From assembly GCA_017562135.1 (NCBI GenBank), contig QEYB01000062.1, forward strand, positions 372,001-436,000: 64,000 bases of DNA. Reading direction: 5' to 3'. The DNA comes from Dipylidium caninum. Its lineage: Eukaryota; Platyhelminthes; Cestoda; Cyclophyllidea; Dipylidiidae. Of the stretch, positions 32,478-45,945 are shown piece by piece. The notes under the pieces are model-generated. The model saw only the letters and a program-made list of their open reading frames with translations. It was not told the DNA's origin and did no database searches. The first letter of the stretch is position 1; each line of letters starts with the position of its first letter. Made by a program: the position numbers and the translations under genes.

Positions 32478-34980
32478 CTGCAGGCGAAGTTGCCGGAATA
32501 GAAAGAAGTATGGTTGAAAATGAAAAAAGCCGGCGAATCGTGCACATTTGCAACTGCTGTTTTGCTGGCAATAAGGACAAGAAACTCTCTTCTAAGTGGG
32601 AGTAAAAAGACCTAACATTTTCTTCAATGCAGAAATGCATTGGAACACGACCACTCCGACCTGCTAGTTAATCTCCTGCGTTTTCTTCCAAATTTGCATA
32701 AATGACGATAAGGGGAGCTGAAAGATCTGTCGGACGTCTGATGGGAAAGCATGGGACGGAGACTCGCCCCCTCCATTCCCCCTCACAAAAGTGGCCCCAG
32801 AGTCTTGACGCCGTAGTCGACAGGCCATTCTCCTCCTTGAACTCCTTCATTCCCCCCGCCGTCGGCCCTGGACGCAGCAAAACAAAACTCGCCGGGACAC
32901 GAAGCTCAGACGATCACCTGAGAGGCGTTCCACAGCGTCGTGGCAGCTGCCAGAGAAATGCGTCGCCCCTTATGACGACCTCCTTTTCGCTGGAATATTT
33001 GCCTTCAGGGTCTTGTGGATCACTTTAGCAGGCAAACATTCAAATAGCTTCCTCTAAAGGTTCTTTAAGAGAAATCATGCATATTCTGGAAGACGGCGAA
33101 AAGTTTGAGGAGGATGCTTTTTGTGCTCTTGGCGGAGCAGTGAATCCTCCGTCGAGTGAAGCCACGACGCCGCACCCAATTTAAAAAATAGGTAAAAAAT
33201 GAATGAAAGAAGACTCCTCGGACCCTCAGATATCCCAACTATGCCTATGAAAGTCCCCAGAATAACGCCCCGGACGAGTTGCTTTGTGTCCTTCTTACGC
33301 ATAATCACGAGGTTTCAGACGCGAATTCGTTCTGACTCCCTCGAAGTAGTTTATTCAGTGGGAAGGGATTCCAAGTCGACACAAACTGCCAGTTTGCTCT
33401 CGATTAGTGTCTCCATTCTTTGGGAACAACGTGGGGAAGACTGCCGTTACGTTGTGGACGCCCGACGAGTCAAGACGCCTCGTCAATCCGCCGGCCAGCA
33501 GCCCTGGCGACGGGCGTTCCAGAGAAAAATGCAGAATTTTCGCCAAGACATACGGCGGTGTCTGCTTACTCAGGCCTTCCAAGCTCAACACAAATTCCAC
33601 CTGCACCCTTCACCCCGCGGGGCTGGTGATTCCGGCCCACTCTGGGGCGTAGTTTTCGTTGAAGTGGTGCAGTAGCCTCGTGACACCATCGCGATTGCCA
33701 GGGAGTCGCAGACGCGTCGCCACGGTTTTGCCACCTCTGAGTGAGCCACACTTTTTGGCTGATTTTGAAATGCAACTGCTTTCACGCTCACCAGCACCAG
33801 ACGGTCTTTTGGGGATTGCGATGAAGGGACAATCGCAAATACGAAGGCAAAATGAATCTCCTCTATTCAACCGATGTTGAAATCGCGCTGAGCAGAGGTG
33901 AACTAATTAATTTCATGCCTCCCATCTGAGTTTCAAGACGAGGTTTCGCGTACAAAGTCTCCTAGTGGGACTTTGTCGAGTAAAAGCTCTGCTTGTAAAG
34001 GCGCGATGAGAAGAGGCTACGCGATGTTCGCCACCGCACATCAGGTTCCATGAGGAGGGAAGAGAGGAACCCGGCCCGCGCTGGGAGTCGACACCACCAG
34101 CAGCACAAGGATGCCGAATAAGGTGGAAGGCAGACAAGCCAGCGGAGAAACCAAGAATGCCGGCGAGGCACGAGAGGAGCCATTGGAAGGGGAGATGGAT
34201 TAACAGACTGATATTAGGCTGCGGCGATCGAGACCAGAATGACGCTTGACAAGCGCCAGAGCCGCCATCGACTGCATAAATGGTGGCTGCGAGGGTCTGC
34301 CGTCGGGGGCTGCGGTTTGGCGGCGCGACGTGGGCGCGTTCCACATGCCAGTTCCATCTCTGCCGGCCTGACGTGAGTCCTCGGTGTCGCCAGAGCACCA
34401 CGAGGCGAAACTCCAGCGCCCAGTACATCCTCGACGTTGACATTTGCACCCGGGAGGCGTTGCAGCAAAAGTGCACACATTCCTGCAAACTTTTATTACC
34501 TGTTAACCTTCTTAAGCGGTCAAGAATTACAAAACTGAATTAATTATTTATGGGGTCGGGAGATTATCACGTCAGCTCCCTGCACCCTCCGACGTACCCT
34601 GGTCATTACGATGACGGAGCCGCTGGCACTTGCCACAATGATGACTTTGGGTTCACACACTTCGACAGGCGAATGGTTAAAGGCGAGCGGACGTGCAGTC
34701 CGCTTGACACGATGACAGGCCATCGCTGACCGCGCCATGGGCGGGCCAGAGACGCTGGTGCGCAGGGAGGCAGCTCGGACGATTAACCAGAGGAGGAGTG
34801 ATTTATCCCACTTTCCGACCGCCCGTGTGAGACCACGGGGATGTGGACGAATCGTGCAAATCTGGCCCCAATGCAGCCCGCGGGAGATTGGCCGTCTGGC
34901 CAGCCGGCCTTCCCCACCGTATCGGTTTGGTATCAGATTTTAATTGCCTCGTCACACCACCTCGACTGTGCCTCTCCTTC

Positions 34981-35022
34981 GCGGTGTCCTCCGCGGTGTC
35001 CTCCGCGGTGTCCTCCGCGGTG
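34981..35022. repeat. 12-bp tandem repeat, 3.5 copies
   Basis: The unit GCGGTGTCCTCC is repeated perfectly three times, then a half unit. Confidence 0.95.
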
Positions 35023-38000
35023 GGGAGATAACCGGGGCCGCTGGGACCCGAGGCGGAGGACGGGCGTGGAGGCGCAACAGTCTCCGATCCCACGGTCTGA
35101 CAGGGCACCGCACCTCCGCTCCCACTTGCGTGCATCGACGCTATTTACCGCGTTTAACGCTGCAAACATCGCATGATGTTCCGTCGTTCACCTCGGTGGA
35201 GCGTTCGCGCGTGTGATGACCTCGATAGTGCGGCGAGAGGATAATTTAACAATAGTCACTTCAACTTTTCGTTGGTCATCGCTCACACGGCCGATGCATG
35301 TCCGCTCGTGCAATAGTAAAAAATGGCCTTTCACCCGTGGGCGGCGGGACTGTGAGCCACACCGCCTCGTCGTCTCGGGTGACTGGGGCTTTCCGCCGCA
35401 AGACGGGGGGGGAGGGCCTCTGTCAACACCGCCTTCTTCTCTTCTTCAAGCATCCGGCGTGTGGCGTCAACCCTCGCGCAAAACCAGCAGTAAAACTGCC
35501 GTCATGAGTGATGTCCCCACTTCCGTTCCCATGTGTCAGCGGACAGAGCTGAGCATCAAATCTGCGAGGAGGATCAGTTACCTCGTTACCTCGCCTTTCG
35601 CCCTTTTCCGGTTGAATGTCGACTGATTAGCAGGACTTGAGCGGGAGAAAAAGAGGCGTCCAAGCACGGCTCTTCCTTCCGCGTCTTCTGCCCGCAAGTG
35701 GCATTTACTCGCCTTAATAACAACGAGGGGCAGCGAGGGAGAGGAGGAGAAAACGGATGCCTCGAGTTTGCCCCCTCAACATAATGCATTTTCGGTAGTC
35801 TTGCTCGGCCGGGGAGGGGATTCGAGCATTGAAAGACAACGCGGTGTGCCGGACAAATTCGCTGGGGAGTGTGCAAGACCAAAGTGCTCCCGACGTTAGC
35901 ACATGGGTCGAGCGTCTCCATGCATGTGTTTCAGCATTTTTTCACAGAAATGAGCCACTTTTAGTTATATGCGCCTGAACCCTGTGGGACAGGCATTCTC
36001 ATGCGGCCAACTAGTCTGTCACGGGAAATTAGCTGCATTTGAACTAGCAGTTCATGCGACTTGAAAAGTTGATAGGCCATCTCCGGAAGTCTTCACAGAC
36101 CTTCGAAAGCTCTGCCTTTTTCTCGCAATGCCTTCCGTGGAACAGTCTGAAGCACGCAGTTGCATAATTCACAGTCGCCATTACGCCAACAGCAGGCTAT
36201 GGACAGGGCAGAGTAAATAGAGTATAAATAGAGCTTTTATATGAAATAGACGGGTGATAGCTGAAAAGTCAGTCTCCCAATGACGCGAGGCGAGGTGAGG
36301 CCTTTCAGTCAGCCAAGAGAGCCCAGACGAGGAGAGTCCCTCGAGAGCAGAGGCAGGTGAACAGCCTGTCCTGTGGAGGTGGTGAGAAGTCGGCCAGTAG
36401 GTCGAACGGCATCGCAGGAGTCGGCAGGGATGATTCTGTCCGAACAGCGGAGGGAAGGCCCAATTCTCCCCCTCCCCGGTTGGGAGCCAGGCATGGTGGA
36501 TGGCTAGTGGAAAGAAGCGTCTTATCCGGAGTTGAACAGGCTGGTGGTTTGGCCATTCCTCATTTTACTCGCGGCGTTAACTGGAGCGGGACAGGCTTAA
36601 CGAGGCCTAAACCGCGCGTGTGGCGGCAAATGGAACAGACACTCGGGCACGGAAACGGTGACAGCGCCTGCGGGCCCACGATTAGGCCCCGGGGAGCTGG
36701 AACCGCTCCTCGCCGCCTCCCGACACTCCGCCCCCGCGACCTCTGACCGAGACACGGCGCTGCGGCCAGGCCCGGTCTCCACTCCTGTCCTCGATCACTT
36801 GCCGCCCGGTCTGTCACCGGGTTCTTTCACTTCCGCGACTGGCGCCCTGTCCGTCCGACCGTGTGATGACCAGAGACCAGTGACAGAAGTTACGCTAAAT
36901 GCTAAGTCTTTGCGGGCAACAGCAGAGAAAGTCGGAGCCCGTCGTCCGCTTTTCAGTGGAAAGCGTATAGAAAATCGGGGTAAATTAGAGCGCCAGAAGT
37001 GCAAATCTGGTCCAGAGATTGATAAACACAAAATTACTATTGAGATCTGGTAGATTGGGCGCAAGTTTTGGCGGTAATGACTTCCGTTGACATAAAAACG
37101 GAGGGTACTACAAAGGGTACCTGCATTGAGTGGGTTTATCTCGCACGATTCTGTCCCACCGAGATACAAAGTGTGCACATTTGATCGCCATAATTCAGTT
37201 TCTGCGTTGGTCTGTCCGCAGGGGCTCTGCTGCAGAGGCGGAGAAGAGGAGCAGCCCCGGGGGACAGTGGCGCGGGCACCCTGAGCTGTTGTGGCCGCGC
37301 ACTACGTTAATGTTGTGGACGATTGCGGCGAGGAGATAGTGGCGGTTGATAAAATGCCCATATACGACTAAGATGTCGGGAGAGACGCTGCACTCAGTTG
37401 ATGCGCTGAGACTCACTCGACGAAGCGGCTCCTTCTACGGCCTCGGGGACACTCCGAGCTGTCGTCAGTGAGGGGAGAAGCGGCAACGACGGACAATTAA
37501 TTTCAGTCCTCTTCCTCGAATAACTTGAAAAATTATTTTTCATATAGGAAAAACAAGGAGAATTCAATCCCTAGTGGGAGCTAAATTCCTTCCTTCCTTC
37601 CGCCGCCTCCCCTCCCCTCCCCTCCCTTCCCCGCCCCACCTCGTCTTCGCACTAACACAAAGTGGACGGACACAAAGGAGGGTGAAATGGGGCGAGGGAC
37701 AGGCGGCGGAGGGGTCACCAAAAGGACGTAAACAGAAGTGGGGGGGGGAGGGAATGGAGCGGAGGGGGAGGGGTGGGGACAGAACGCCGATTGCAGAAAT
37801 CCCCGTAAGCCGTGGCGGCGGGGGCGGGTGGCGCAACCTCCTCGCCTAATGAGACGCCGCGCCACCACCACTTGGGACATGAGTCAGCCACGTCCACGAC
37901 CGAGGGCGGACGTGTTGTGCGCGCGGTTTCTTAAATCTAGTCTCCGACCCACTTGAAACCCGAGGCGAAATAGCTTTCGCGTGCTTTTTCCCCTCTGACT

Positions 38001-41000
38001 CGCGTAAGACACACAAACAAACACACGTTTGTAGATAGACAGATGGATATATTTATCTACGAGCGGTCATTAATCACGGATTTGGGCGGTTGTTTACTCA
38101 ACCACCAACGAATGCAGGCCTCGCGCGCGCTTTTCCAGTGTCAGCCAGGGCAGCCGCGGCGGCGTCTTGACAAGGCAACAAAGTGTCGAAGGCGGTGGTT
38201 GATGGGTCGGGGTAGCTGTCACCCTCTTAACTTCTGCATCACTTTCAGCCGGACAGTGAAAATACTATACCCCCCAACTCACCCCCCCCCCCACTCCCAC
38301 TCTGTCCCCGCCCCGGCCGGCCCGCCCGCTCCGCCAAATGGAATGCAGACCTGCCTGGAGGGAGGCAAATAATAAAATGCCTCCCTTCTCCCTCCACTGA
38401 GGCACCTTCCCCTCAGCGCAGTCTTTCACATCCTAAATTTTCAAATATCGCCTCCACAGAGGTTAATTTTAGTTGTCGGTCGAAGTAGCAGCAGAGGCAG
38501 CCTGGTCCTCGCCGTGGCTGCGTTGCACACCCGCCCAAAGTGCCTCGGATTTCCCACACGAGTTCGCTAGTGAAAATGGTGGCACTTGTCCCGGACACAC
38601 TCTTCTGCGCGCTAAAAACGAGTGTCTTGCTCAGACAGTGGGGTCTCGCAGGCTAATTGGGGGGCTGAGTGGGTGGACAGTTTGCCACCTCGGCAGTGGA
38701 AAGCGCTATGAAGTGGAGGCTCGTTCAATTGTCCATCGGAGGGCCACGTGTAAGACCTCAGACGAGGTCAGGAGGGGATATAATCCCGACTACAAGACAC
38801 AAGTCATAAAGTCCTGTTGCCGACAAAGTTCACCTTCCAATGCAAATGTCCCCTCCTTCCCCCACACGACCCTCCGCCCCGGCCGCCGCCGCCCCCGCCG
38901 TCCCCGGCCTCCCCTCCCCTCCCCTCGCCCAGGCAGGCGGCGGACGGGATTTTATTGATGCGTTTGCAGACTGAGGGACGGCTGGGAGGAAATTAAATGC
39001 ACACAAATTTGGGACATTTGGGGTGTTGCCGGTGAAGAGTCCCTCGGACCCGACTTCAACCCATTTGGCCTCCCCAGTGGGGCGCTCCTCGTCAACTGAC
39101 GTCTCCGAGGCCTGGGAAGACGCGGTGGCGTGGCCGAGGAGAGTTAATTTTCCCTCTAGAAGAGGACTAACGTCCCCAGAAGCCAAATTAGAAAGCAGGA
39201 AGAGCAAAGGGGTGGGGGAGTTGGAGCGCTCAAACTCTCTCATTAAAACATTATAGATAATTGCGTTCTTTGAAGACAATCAGGTGTAATTAGGGTGTGA
39301 CCACAACTCCCACTGCCCACTTGGAATGTGCCTTGGCGTTTTCGGCCTGGAAACAGCAATTACGAGCAGTTCCGAAGACGCACGCAATGCGTTTGAGGTG
39401 TGGGGGAAATCCGAGGCAAATGAACTGCCTCTTTTGACTGGCAACGTCTGTTTCAGTAGGAAAGGCAGGGCGGAGGAGGGCGGCGGCTCGAGTTACGGAC
39501 TTAGCCGTGGGGTATTTGACGCGAAGGGGGCGGAGAATTACCTCGTTCCATCAGCCCTACTCGACGGGTCTCACTTGACAGAAGACAAAGGGAAAGCGGC
39601 GCTCTGGCGGAGGCGACTTCTCCACGTGAATAATGCCACTCCCACGTAGAAGGCAGCGCGCTCTTCTCTCCCCGCACACGAACGGTAACAAAGGGGTGTT
39701 GGCAGCAAAAGCGCCCAAAATGTCGCCAGCTATTCGTGTCTTTTTTCGACAGCTCCTGCATGCCCACGCTGCCCTGCCGCGCACGCCTCTCGCCCATTCC
39801 GGACGAAAGGACCGAGGAGACGAGCGGCCGGATACCCTCCGCTTGGGCCTCTGCCCCGAGGTCCACATGGAGGCGAAAGAGAACATCCCAGTAAAAGTGT
39901 TGAGGTGAACAATTAACAAAAGTGGTGCGCCTTTAAAATTAAGTGCTTTTAAGGGCCCCTTCTCGACACAACGCAATAAACCCTCACTTTGGAGCTCCAT
40001 CTGACCTCTCCCCGTGGATGAGGAGGCATACGGGTAATAAAGGGAGGCTTTGTCAGCCTGAAACATGGAATTGAGTGCAGAAGTGAGAACTTTTAATAAC
40101 CTCAAGGAGGAGTAGTTTCACACATCAGAGCACTAAAGTGTAAGTGGAATGAGTCCTGGCCGCATCCAACGGGCAGACGCCTCCCTACTTCGTTGTCTTC
40201 CATTCCGTCGCACTCTTCGAGGTGCCTTCTTCCGGAGACTCTGGTCACGAGAATTACTGGTGGAGGTAAGTGCTGAGGCGAGGCCACTTCAATTGGCCAA
40301 CTGCGGCTTGTCATGCACCTTCGTCTCGCATGCCCACCACCTTTTGTCTATGAGCGCCGGGGAGGTCCCCTTCCACTTCTCACGCTTCGACCGCCTTTCA
40401 ATGGAAGGAGAAGATGACACGGTTCCACGGTGAATGCAAAGGGAGCAGACTGTTAGATCACACTTTAATTTTTTCTCGAACATGACATTAACGGCTCGTC
40501 AGGGCGCAAAATCCTACTCTTCCTCGTTTGAATGGTCTACATGAGAGGAATTTTCATGGAGACATGCGAGGGTAAAAAGGCTTCTGTCGACGGTTGGCAT
40601 TTGGGCTTCTGCGCCCGGACATGGCACCACCGAGGCGGCTCACAGAGTCTGTGGAATGCGACTGCCTCAGGAGGTGCTTACTCCTGGTACCAGGAAGATC
40701 ACAAAACCCCTCCAAAGCGTGGCAGTGACAAAACCCGCCAAGGTCAGAAGAGGATGGTGACGTCGAACTTATACATATGAACGTCGACTGGTGTGAGGAG
40801 CCACTGCGCGGCCATCGCACCTCGAGGCTCTCACACTCTCCTGCTCTGCAAGCGGAAAAGGCATTCAAACCTCGCTGCTCAGAGGCACCGGTATGTGTGC
40901 ACGTCGGGTCTTTCTGTGCGCCGTTCTGCCCCAAGACGACTGCATTTCCATGCTGCCACATGACCGTGCGAAAGAACGACCGTCGATCCGAAAAATGCAG

Positions 41001-42289
41001 TTGTCATGGGCTCTGCGGACGAGGGGAGGACCGACTAGCTGTGTCAGCAAAATTTCCTCTCAACCTTCATTGCTGACGCCGAAGGGAGATTCGAGCCCGA
41101 CAATGCAGCCAGTCCACCAGATGCCTCCGTTGCCCCCCGTGACACCTTTTTTGGCGTGGGGGGGAGTCCCTGCAGGCTCCGATCGCATCATTCCTCGGTT
41201 CTGACAAATTCTTGCATCTACCGACTCTCCGCGGTGTGAGACCACGTCTGACATGTCCATCGCTGCGGAGCGAACAAAGCGTCCCGGTTTGGATTGACCA
41301 GCCTTATTTGACTTGTCTCGCCTTTTATGGTGGGTTTGAACTTTAAACTGAAAACCGGACCATCCATGTTATTGACTTAATAAGCGCAGACGACGGAGGC
41401 CCCGCGCGCAGTCGGGCGGCGGCTTTATGGCCGGTGGGGGAGAGGAAGGGGGCGGGGGGGGGGACTTGGCGGAGGTGGAACCGCAGGAACAATTTTTAAC
41501 GAGGGCAGAAGCATTAATCAGCGTCTGGTTGCCACCGTTTTATGGCGCGGATGCTAATTTCTTGCCGTGCTTCCACCTGCTTAGCTACGCCCACCAAGGC
41601 TAATGACGACTGCGTAACCATGGCTTCTGGTTGCGCCCGCTCTGGCGAGGGCTACAGTCCCCTCGGCAGGCGAGCGGGCAGCAGGCAGGCAAATAATTCA
41701 CCGAGGACCAGGCACAGCCGTCTGAGGAGTGAGCAGAGCCCTCGTCCCCCCTGGGCAGACGGAGGCCGCGTCCCTCGCGCGGAAGGTGGATTTCTCGCCC
41801 CCCCCCCGCCCCCCCCCGCCTCCCCATTGAGAGGCAGTCCACATCGGCACAGAGTGGCGGGGATTCCTTCGGTGGGGAGTGAATTCTTCGTGCGTGTAAG
41901 CGTAACGCGCCGCCACTCGGAGTCTGCATTTCTGATGAAGGGTGGGCGATTAAAAACTTTCGGTGGCCGTCCTTCCATCACCTTCTCTTTATAAGGGGGC
42001 GAGGGCGGGAGCGACGAGTGATCAAGTTGATATAAGAAAAGGACTGACAAGACGCTACTTTTTTGGCAAAAGCAAAGCATTTGACGGGCAGCAGAGTGAG
42101 ATTCCACCCCCAGTGTTGTAGGTAGGCAGGGAAGCCTGTCTCCTTCACCGTTTACACCGACTAAGTGAAGTGTAGAAATTCCTCACAAACGCAAAGCCTA
42201 CGCCCCTGGGCGCTTGGTAAATGGTCAATTTTAGGGCGTCTTGGCGGTGCTGGAATATAACAAGTTATTTTATGCAAAGAAAGGGGCGC

Positions 42290-42313
42290 AGAGAGAGAGA
42301 GAGAGAGAGAGAG
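42290..42313. repeat. (GA)n microsatellite
   Basis: About 12 AG/GA units, continuing as GGGAGAGCGAG. Confidence 0.93.
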
Positions 42314-45300
42314 GGAGAGCGAGCAAAAATGCCAAATGGCGGAGTCCCTCTTTGTCCACCTCGCGGCGGAACGCAGGCGCCACGGGGGGTGGGAGAACGC
42401 AACGACGGTGAGTGGCCGAGGCTCCAGCTCCAAGGAAAACGAAGCGGCGTATGCAGAGTCTGCTCCACGGCAACCGGAGGGGGTCCATACGGGAAACCTT
42501 CACGAGACGACTTCTAAGGACGCAAAAGGGTCATTGCATTTCTTCTGACCCAGTTAATTTTTTAGGGTTTTAAACTGTTTTTTGCAGTGCTGGTTGAACA
42601 AAGGCAGTCGCTACTGGAAAAGACGTGTTTCAGTGCTCATAACAAACAGCCTACTTTTGGTCGAGATTCTTTAGCACCCGGAGCTTTTTGAGGACAGCAA
42701 TTTGCTTCGGTGAGAGGGAAAAGGAGGACCGGGCGCGGCGGGAAAGTTGGAAGACACCTTCCTCGGAGTGGCTATTGGCCCAGTGGACAGTGTAGGACTT
42801 CAGTGTCGCACTTCCACAAAAAAATCATCAGATAGCGCCAAAGGGGAGGGCGACCAGGTGATGCTGAGTGCCTCCGAGGACGTTGCGGAGGAGATGGACA
42901 AGGTGCGGACGTCCCAAATGACTCAACCGCCATTAGCGGATGGCCACCTTCGCGACATGCTGGCAGATACTATCTTGTGCGACTATTTCCGCCTTCTCCC
43001 TCCTCCTTCTCCTCCTTCAAACACGCGGTGGTTAGCCTTAAATGCTTCTAAGATGGCAGCAGAGACGGTCTGTGATTGCGAGGTGCCAACTTCGTAATTT
43101 ATGCGAAATGCGCGGGGTTCCCACGCTGCTTTTCTGGGCTGGCATCTCGAGTTTCAGTCTCCTGAGATCAGTTTTTCTCACGTCTCCGCAAATCGGGTCA
43201 AGAGGATCCAGTCTGCGGAGGCCGCAGAAACTATTTTTCGTCGATTGTCAATCAAAGGTCACACCGAGCTTCGCACACACACTCACACGAGCAAACATTT
43301 GCACACTATGGAGGGTGAAGGGGCTTATAAGCAGGCGGGGAGCCATTTTGAGAAATAACCTAAAATTGTTTTGTTGCTCCCCCACTTTCACCGATTATGC
43401 GGGAGCGTCTCGTGTGGCATACAACCTGGGAGGGGCGAGCAGAGAATTCCTGGCGGCCGGTTTTCCGTCTGCCTGCCCTTCTCCGTGAATGAAATTTGCT
43501 GTTGTGCACCAGAAGTGCGTCCACAGGAAGCGCTCTGGCGTAGCGTCGTCAGATGCACTGGAGACGCCAGACTTACGAGGAAACGAGTAAGATGATGACG
43601 GTGATGATGTAAAACGTAGGCCTTTGTCGCTGGAGTGGCTCCACAAAACTAGAGTCATTGTCTTGGGGAGAGTGGCGAGTTGACTTGGGTCTTCATGCCA
43701 GTGACATCGAAAAGTCGGTCACAACTACACTCCGAGAGATTGGCCACGGAGACCATCCATAACACCAGTGAAGGCGCCGCAGTGGTCCCCCACGTCTATT
43801 AGCATATCCGATTCCCTTCGAGAGGAGCGCGGAGGCAACCTGAGGACTAATTAAGTATGCCATCCCATCGACCCAACAAAGCATCCACACTCCAGGGGGG
43901 CGGGGCGTTCAGACACGACACGACGACTGAGGTGGACCCCAACGACCCTTGTGAAGGCGAGTCCCTCCCAGCATTTGCATAAAGGAGGCCCGCCGTTGTG
44001 CGCGCGGGGAGGCAGTTGCCCCGTGGCAGCGAGGGCAGCCAACTGCCAGCCCCGATGGGCATACAACCGGAGGAGCGTGATTAAGGAGGAAGCGCTGCCC
44101 TTCCAGAGCACGGGGAAAATTGGCCTTTTTCGTCCAAGGAGGCGGTGACTCACACCACCTGGCGATCGGGCGGCCGTGAAAAAACCGCCTTCACTGCAAC
44201 GAAAGCACATTGTAGCGGCCTTCAGGAGTAGAGGATGAAAATCCGACAAAAAGACAGCCATAAACTCGACCAGACCGTTGGTGAGGTAGTCGCCGGAGAT
44301 GCAAAGGCGGCCCGGTGACGAGGCAGCCGGGAGAGGGTGAGCAGCGCGCGGACCTGTGGGCCCTGTCCGCACAACAGTCGTCTTGCTCTAATGGGCGATG
44401 AGTGTAGCCCACCAAGCCCGACCTCAGTGGCTACTTTTTCCTTCTCGTGGTGCTTACTTTAAATAAGGGGCGAGGAGCACTTCTGGATGTGAAATGTTGA
44501 CTTTGGGGGTGAGGTAAGGTTACTGGAGTTTGTATTTTTTTGCGAGGGTATCAAAGAAAGGTTTCCTTGGAAGGAGGCAGTCCAGTCACAAAGACGGTGA
44601 CCCCATGAGTTGTAGACCTGTGGCCGTAGGCCGGCCCAGCCAACCTGACCTGCTGGCCACATACCGAACCGTTGGTTGATTGTGTTGCCGAGGTTGAAGA
44701 CAAGACTGTGGTCGGAAATCCCGACCGGTGCAAGCACGCGCGGCTCCCCCGCCTCCAAAAGGCGGTCTCCGCCTCGTCCGCCAAAGCACCAGTCGACTGG
44801 TGGGGAGGACTGTCTGGCCATTTAATGCTCTCCCAGAAATTTGGGCCTATTTGACCAGAATTGGTCTAACGAGTCGGTTCACGGTCGGCAAAACCATTAA
44901 GTTGACGTTGCTTCTTTCTCCGAAGTGATCACGACTTTTTGCAAGTGACTCGACGTGCCGACAGGGGAAGAAAAATTCGTAAGAAGGTGGCTGAAAGTCG
45001 GGAGGTTCGTCGAAAAATGCCAGACGTCAACGAGAGGCGCCATAAATCCGCATGGGGGAGCAGGAGGGAAGCGAAAGGACGGCAGAGAGGACGGCGGAAT
45101 TACGAAGCAGTGTCCTCTCAAGGCCGTTCACCCTGTTGCTCCTGCGTGCAGCCCCGCCAGTCCTCCTCTCCGCTGTCGGACACCCAAATAGTCGGTTTTG
45201 CGACCAAATGGCATGGCTGATTGTCGTGATGCAGTCATATACAAAGATACTGTTTACGGAAGTCACGAGAGCAGATTGTGACGCAGTCGAAGTATCTCTT

Positions 45301-45897
45301 CGCAGTCACTCGCGTCAAAACTTGCTTAGGCCTGCCACAAGAGCTTCAGAGAGGCGTAGAAAGATATGAGGGTCACCGGAAGTGTCTTTTCGAGGAGTCT
45401 TGGCAATCAGCCACCTCCATTTCTCCTTTCTGTCCAGCACTACTTAAGGTCGCCCTCAGCTCTCTGCCCACGTCCACTTGGCCGACGCCTCAAGATGTTA
45501 AAAAGGGCGGCTGGGCTTCGTGGGGAAGCCGAGGCACATCGGTGGGAGCTTTAATGTCATCACATCATCTCTGGGGCTCGCGGAGACTTTATAACTCGTG
45601 TGTCGGGGCTGTATGAGGTCGGCCGTGGCCTGCGTCGACGCGGAACTGACACGGGACCCTCCGCGGGGCAAGAGGCGCACCGGTCCACGTCTCACTTGCC
45701 CCGTCGGCGTGAGCCACGGCTGCACCCCACGGAGTGTTGTGGGGCGACCACAATAATGCAGCAGGTTGATACAAATAAAGGCCATATTTTGTTGACGGGG
45801 CTGTGAGAAAAAGGCTTGATTTCCCATGGGTGAAGGCGGATGAGCGAGGTGGATGGGCTGTTCTCGTGGATAGAGGCGGGGGACGTGGAGGGGAGCC

Positions 45898-45945
45898 TGG
45901 CGTGGCGTGGCGTGGCGTGGTGGGGGGGCGGGCGGGCGGGGCGGG
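45898..45945. repeat. GTGGC pentanucleotide repeat and G-rich tract
   Basis: Four GGCGT units run into repeated GGGCGGGC blocks that could fold as a G-quadruplex. Confidence 0.85.

Noticed and set aside
30016..34488. Several open frames of 150-190 codons on both strands
   Set aside because: They overlap each other in opposite strands, lack domains and have Arg/Ser/Pro-rich products typical of GC-rich non-coding DNA.
39557..40105. Minus-strand frame of 182 codons
   Set aside because: It overlaps other equally long frames and has no recognisable motif, splice context or codon bias.
42747..43097. Plus-strand frame with low-Arg, acidic product
   Set aside because: Composition is more protein-like than its neighbours, but there is no family match and no clear acceptor or donor.
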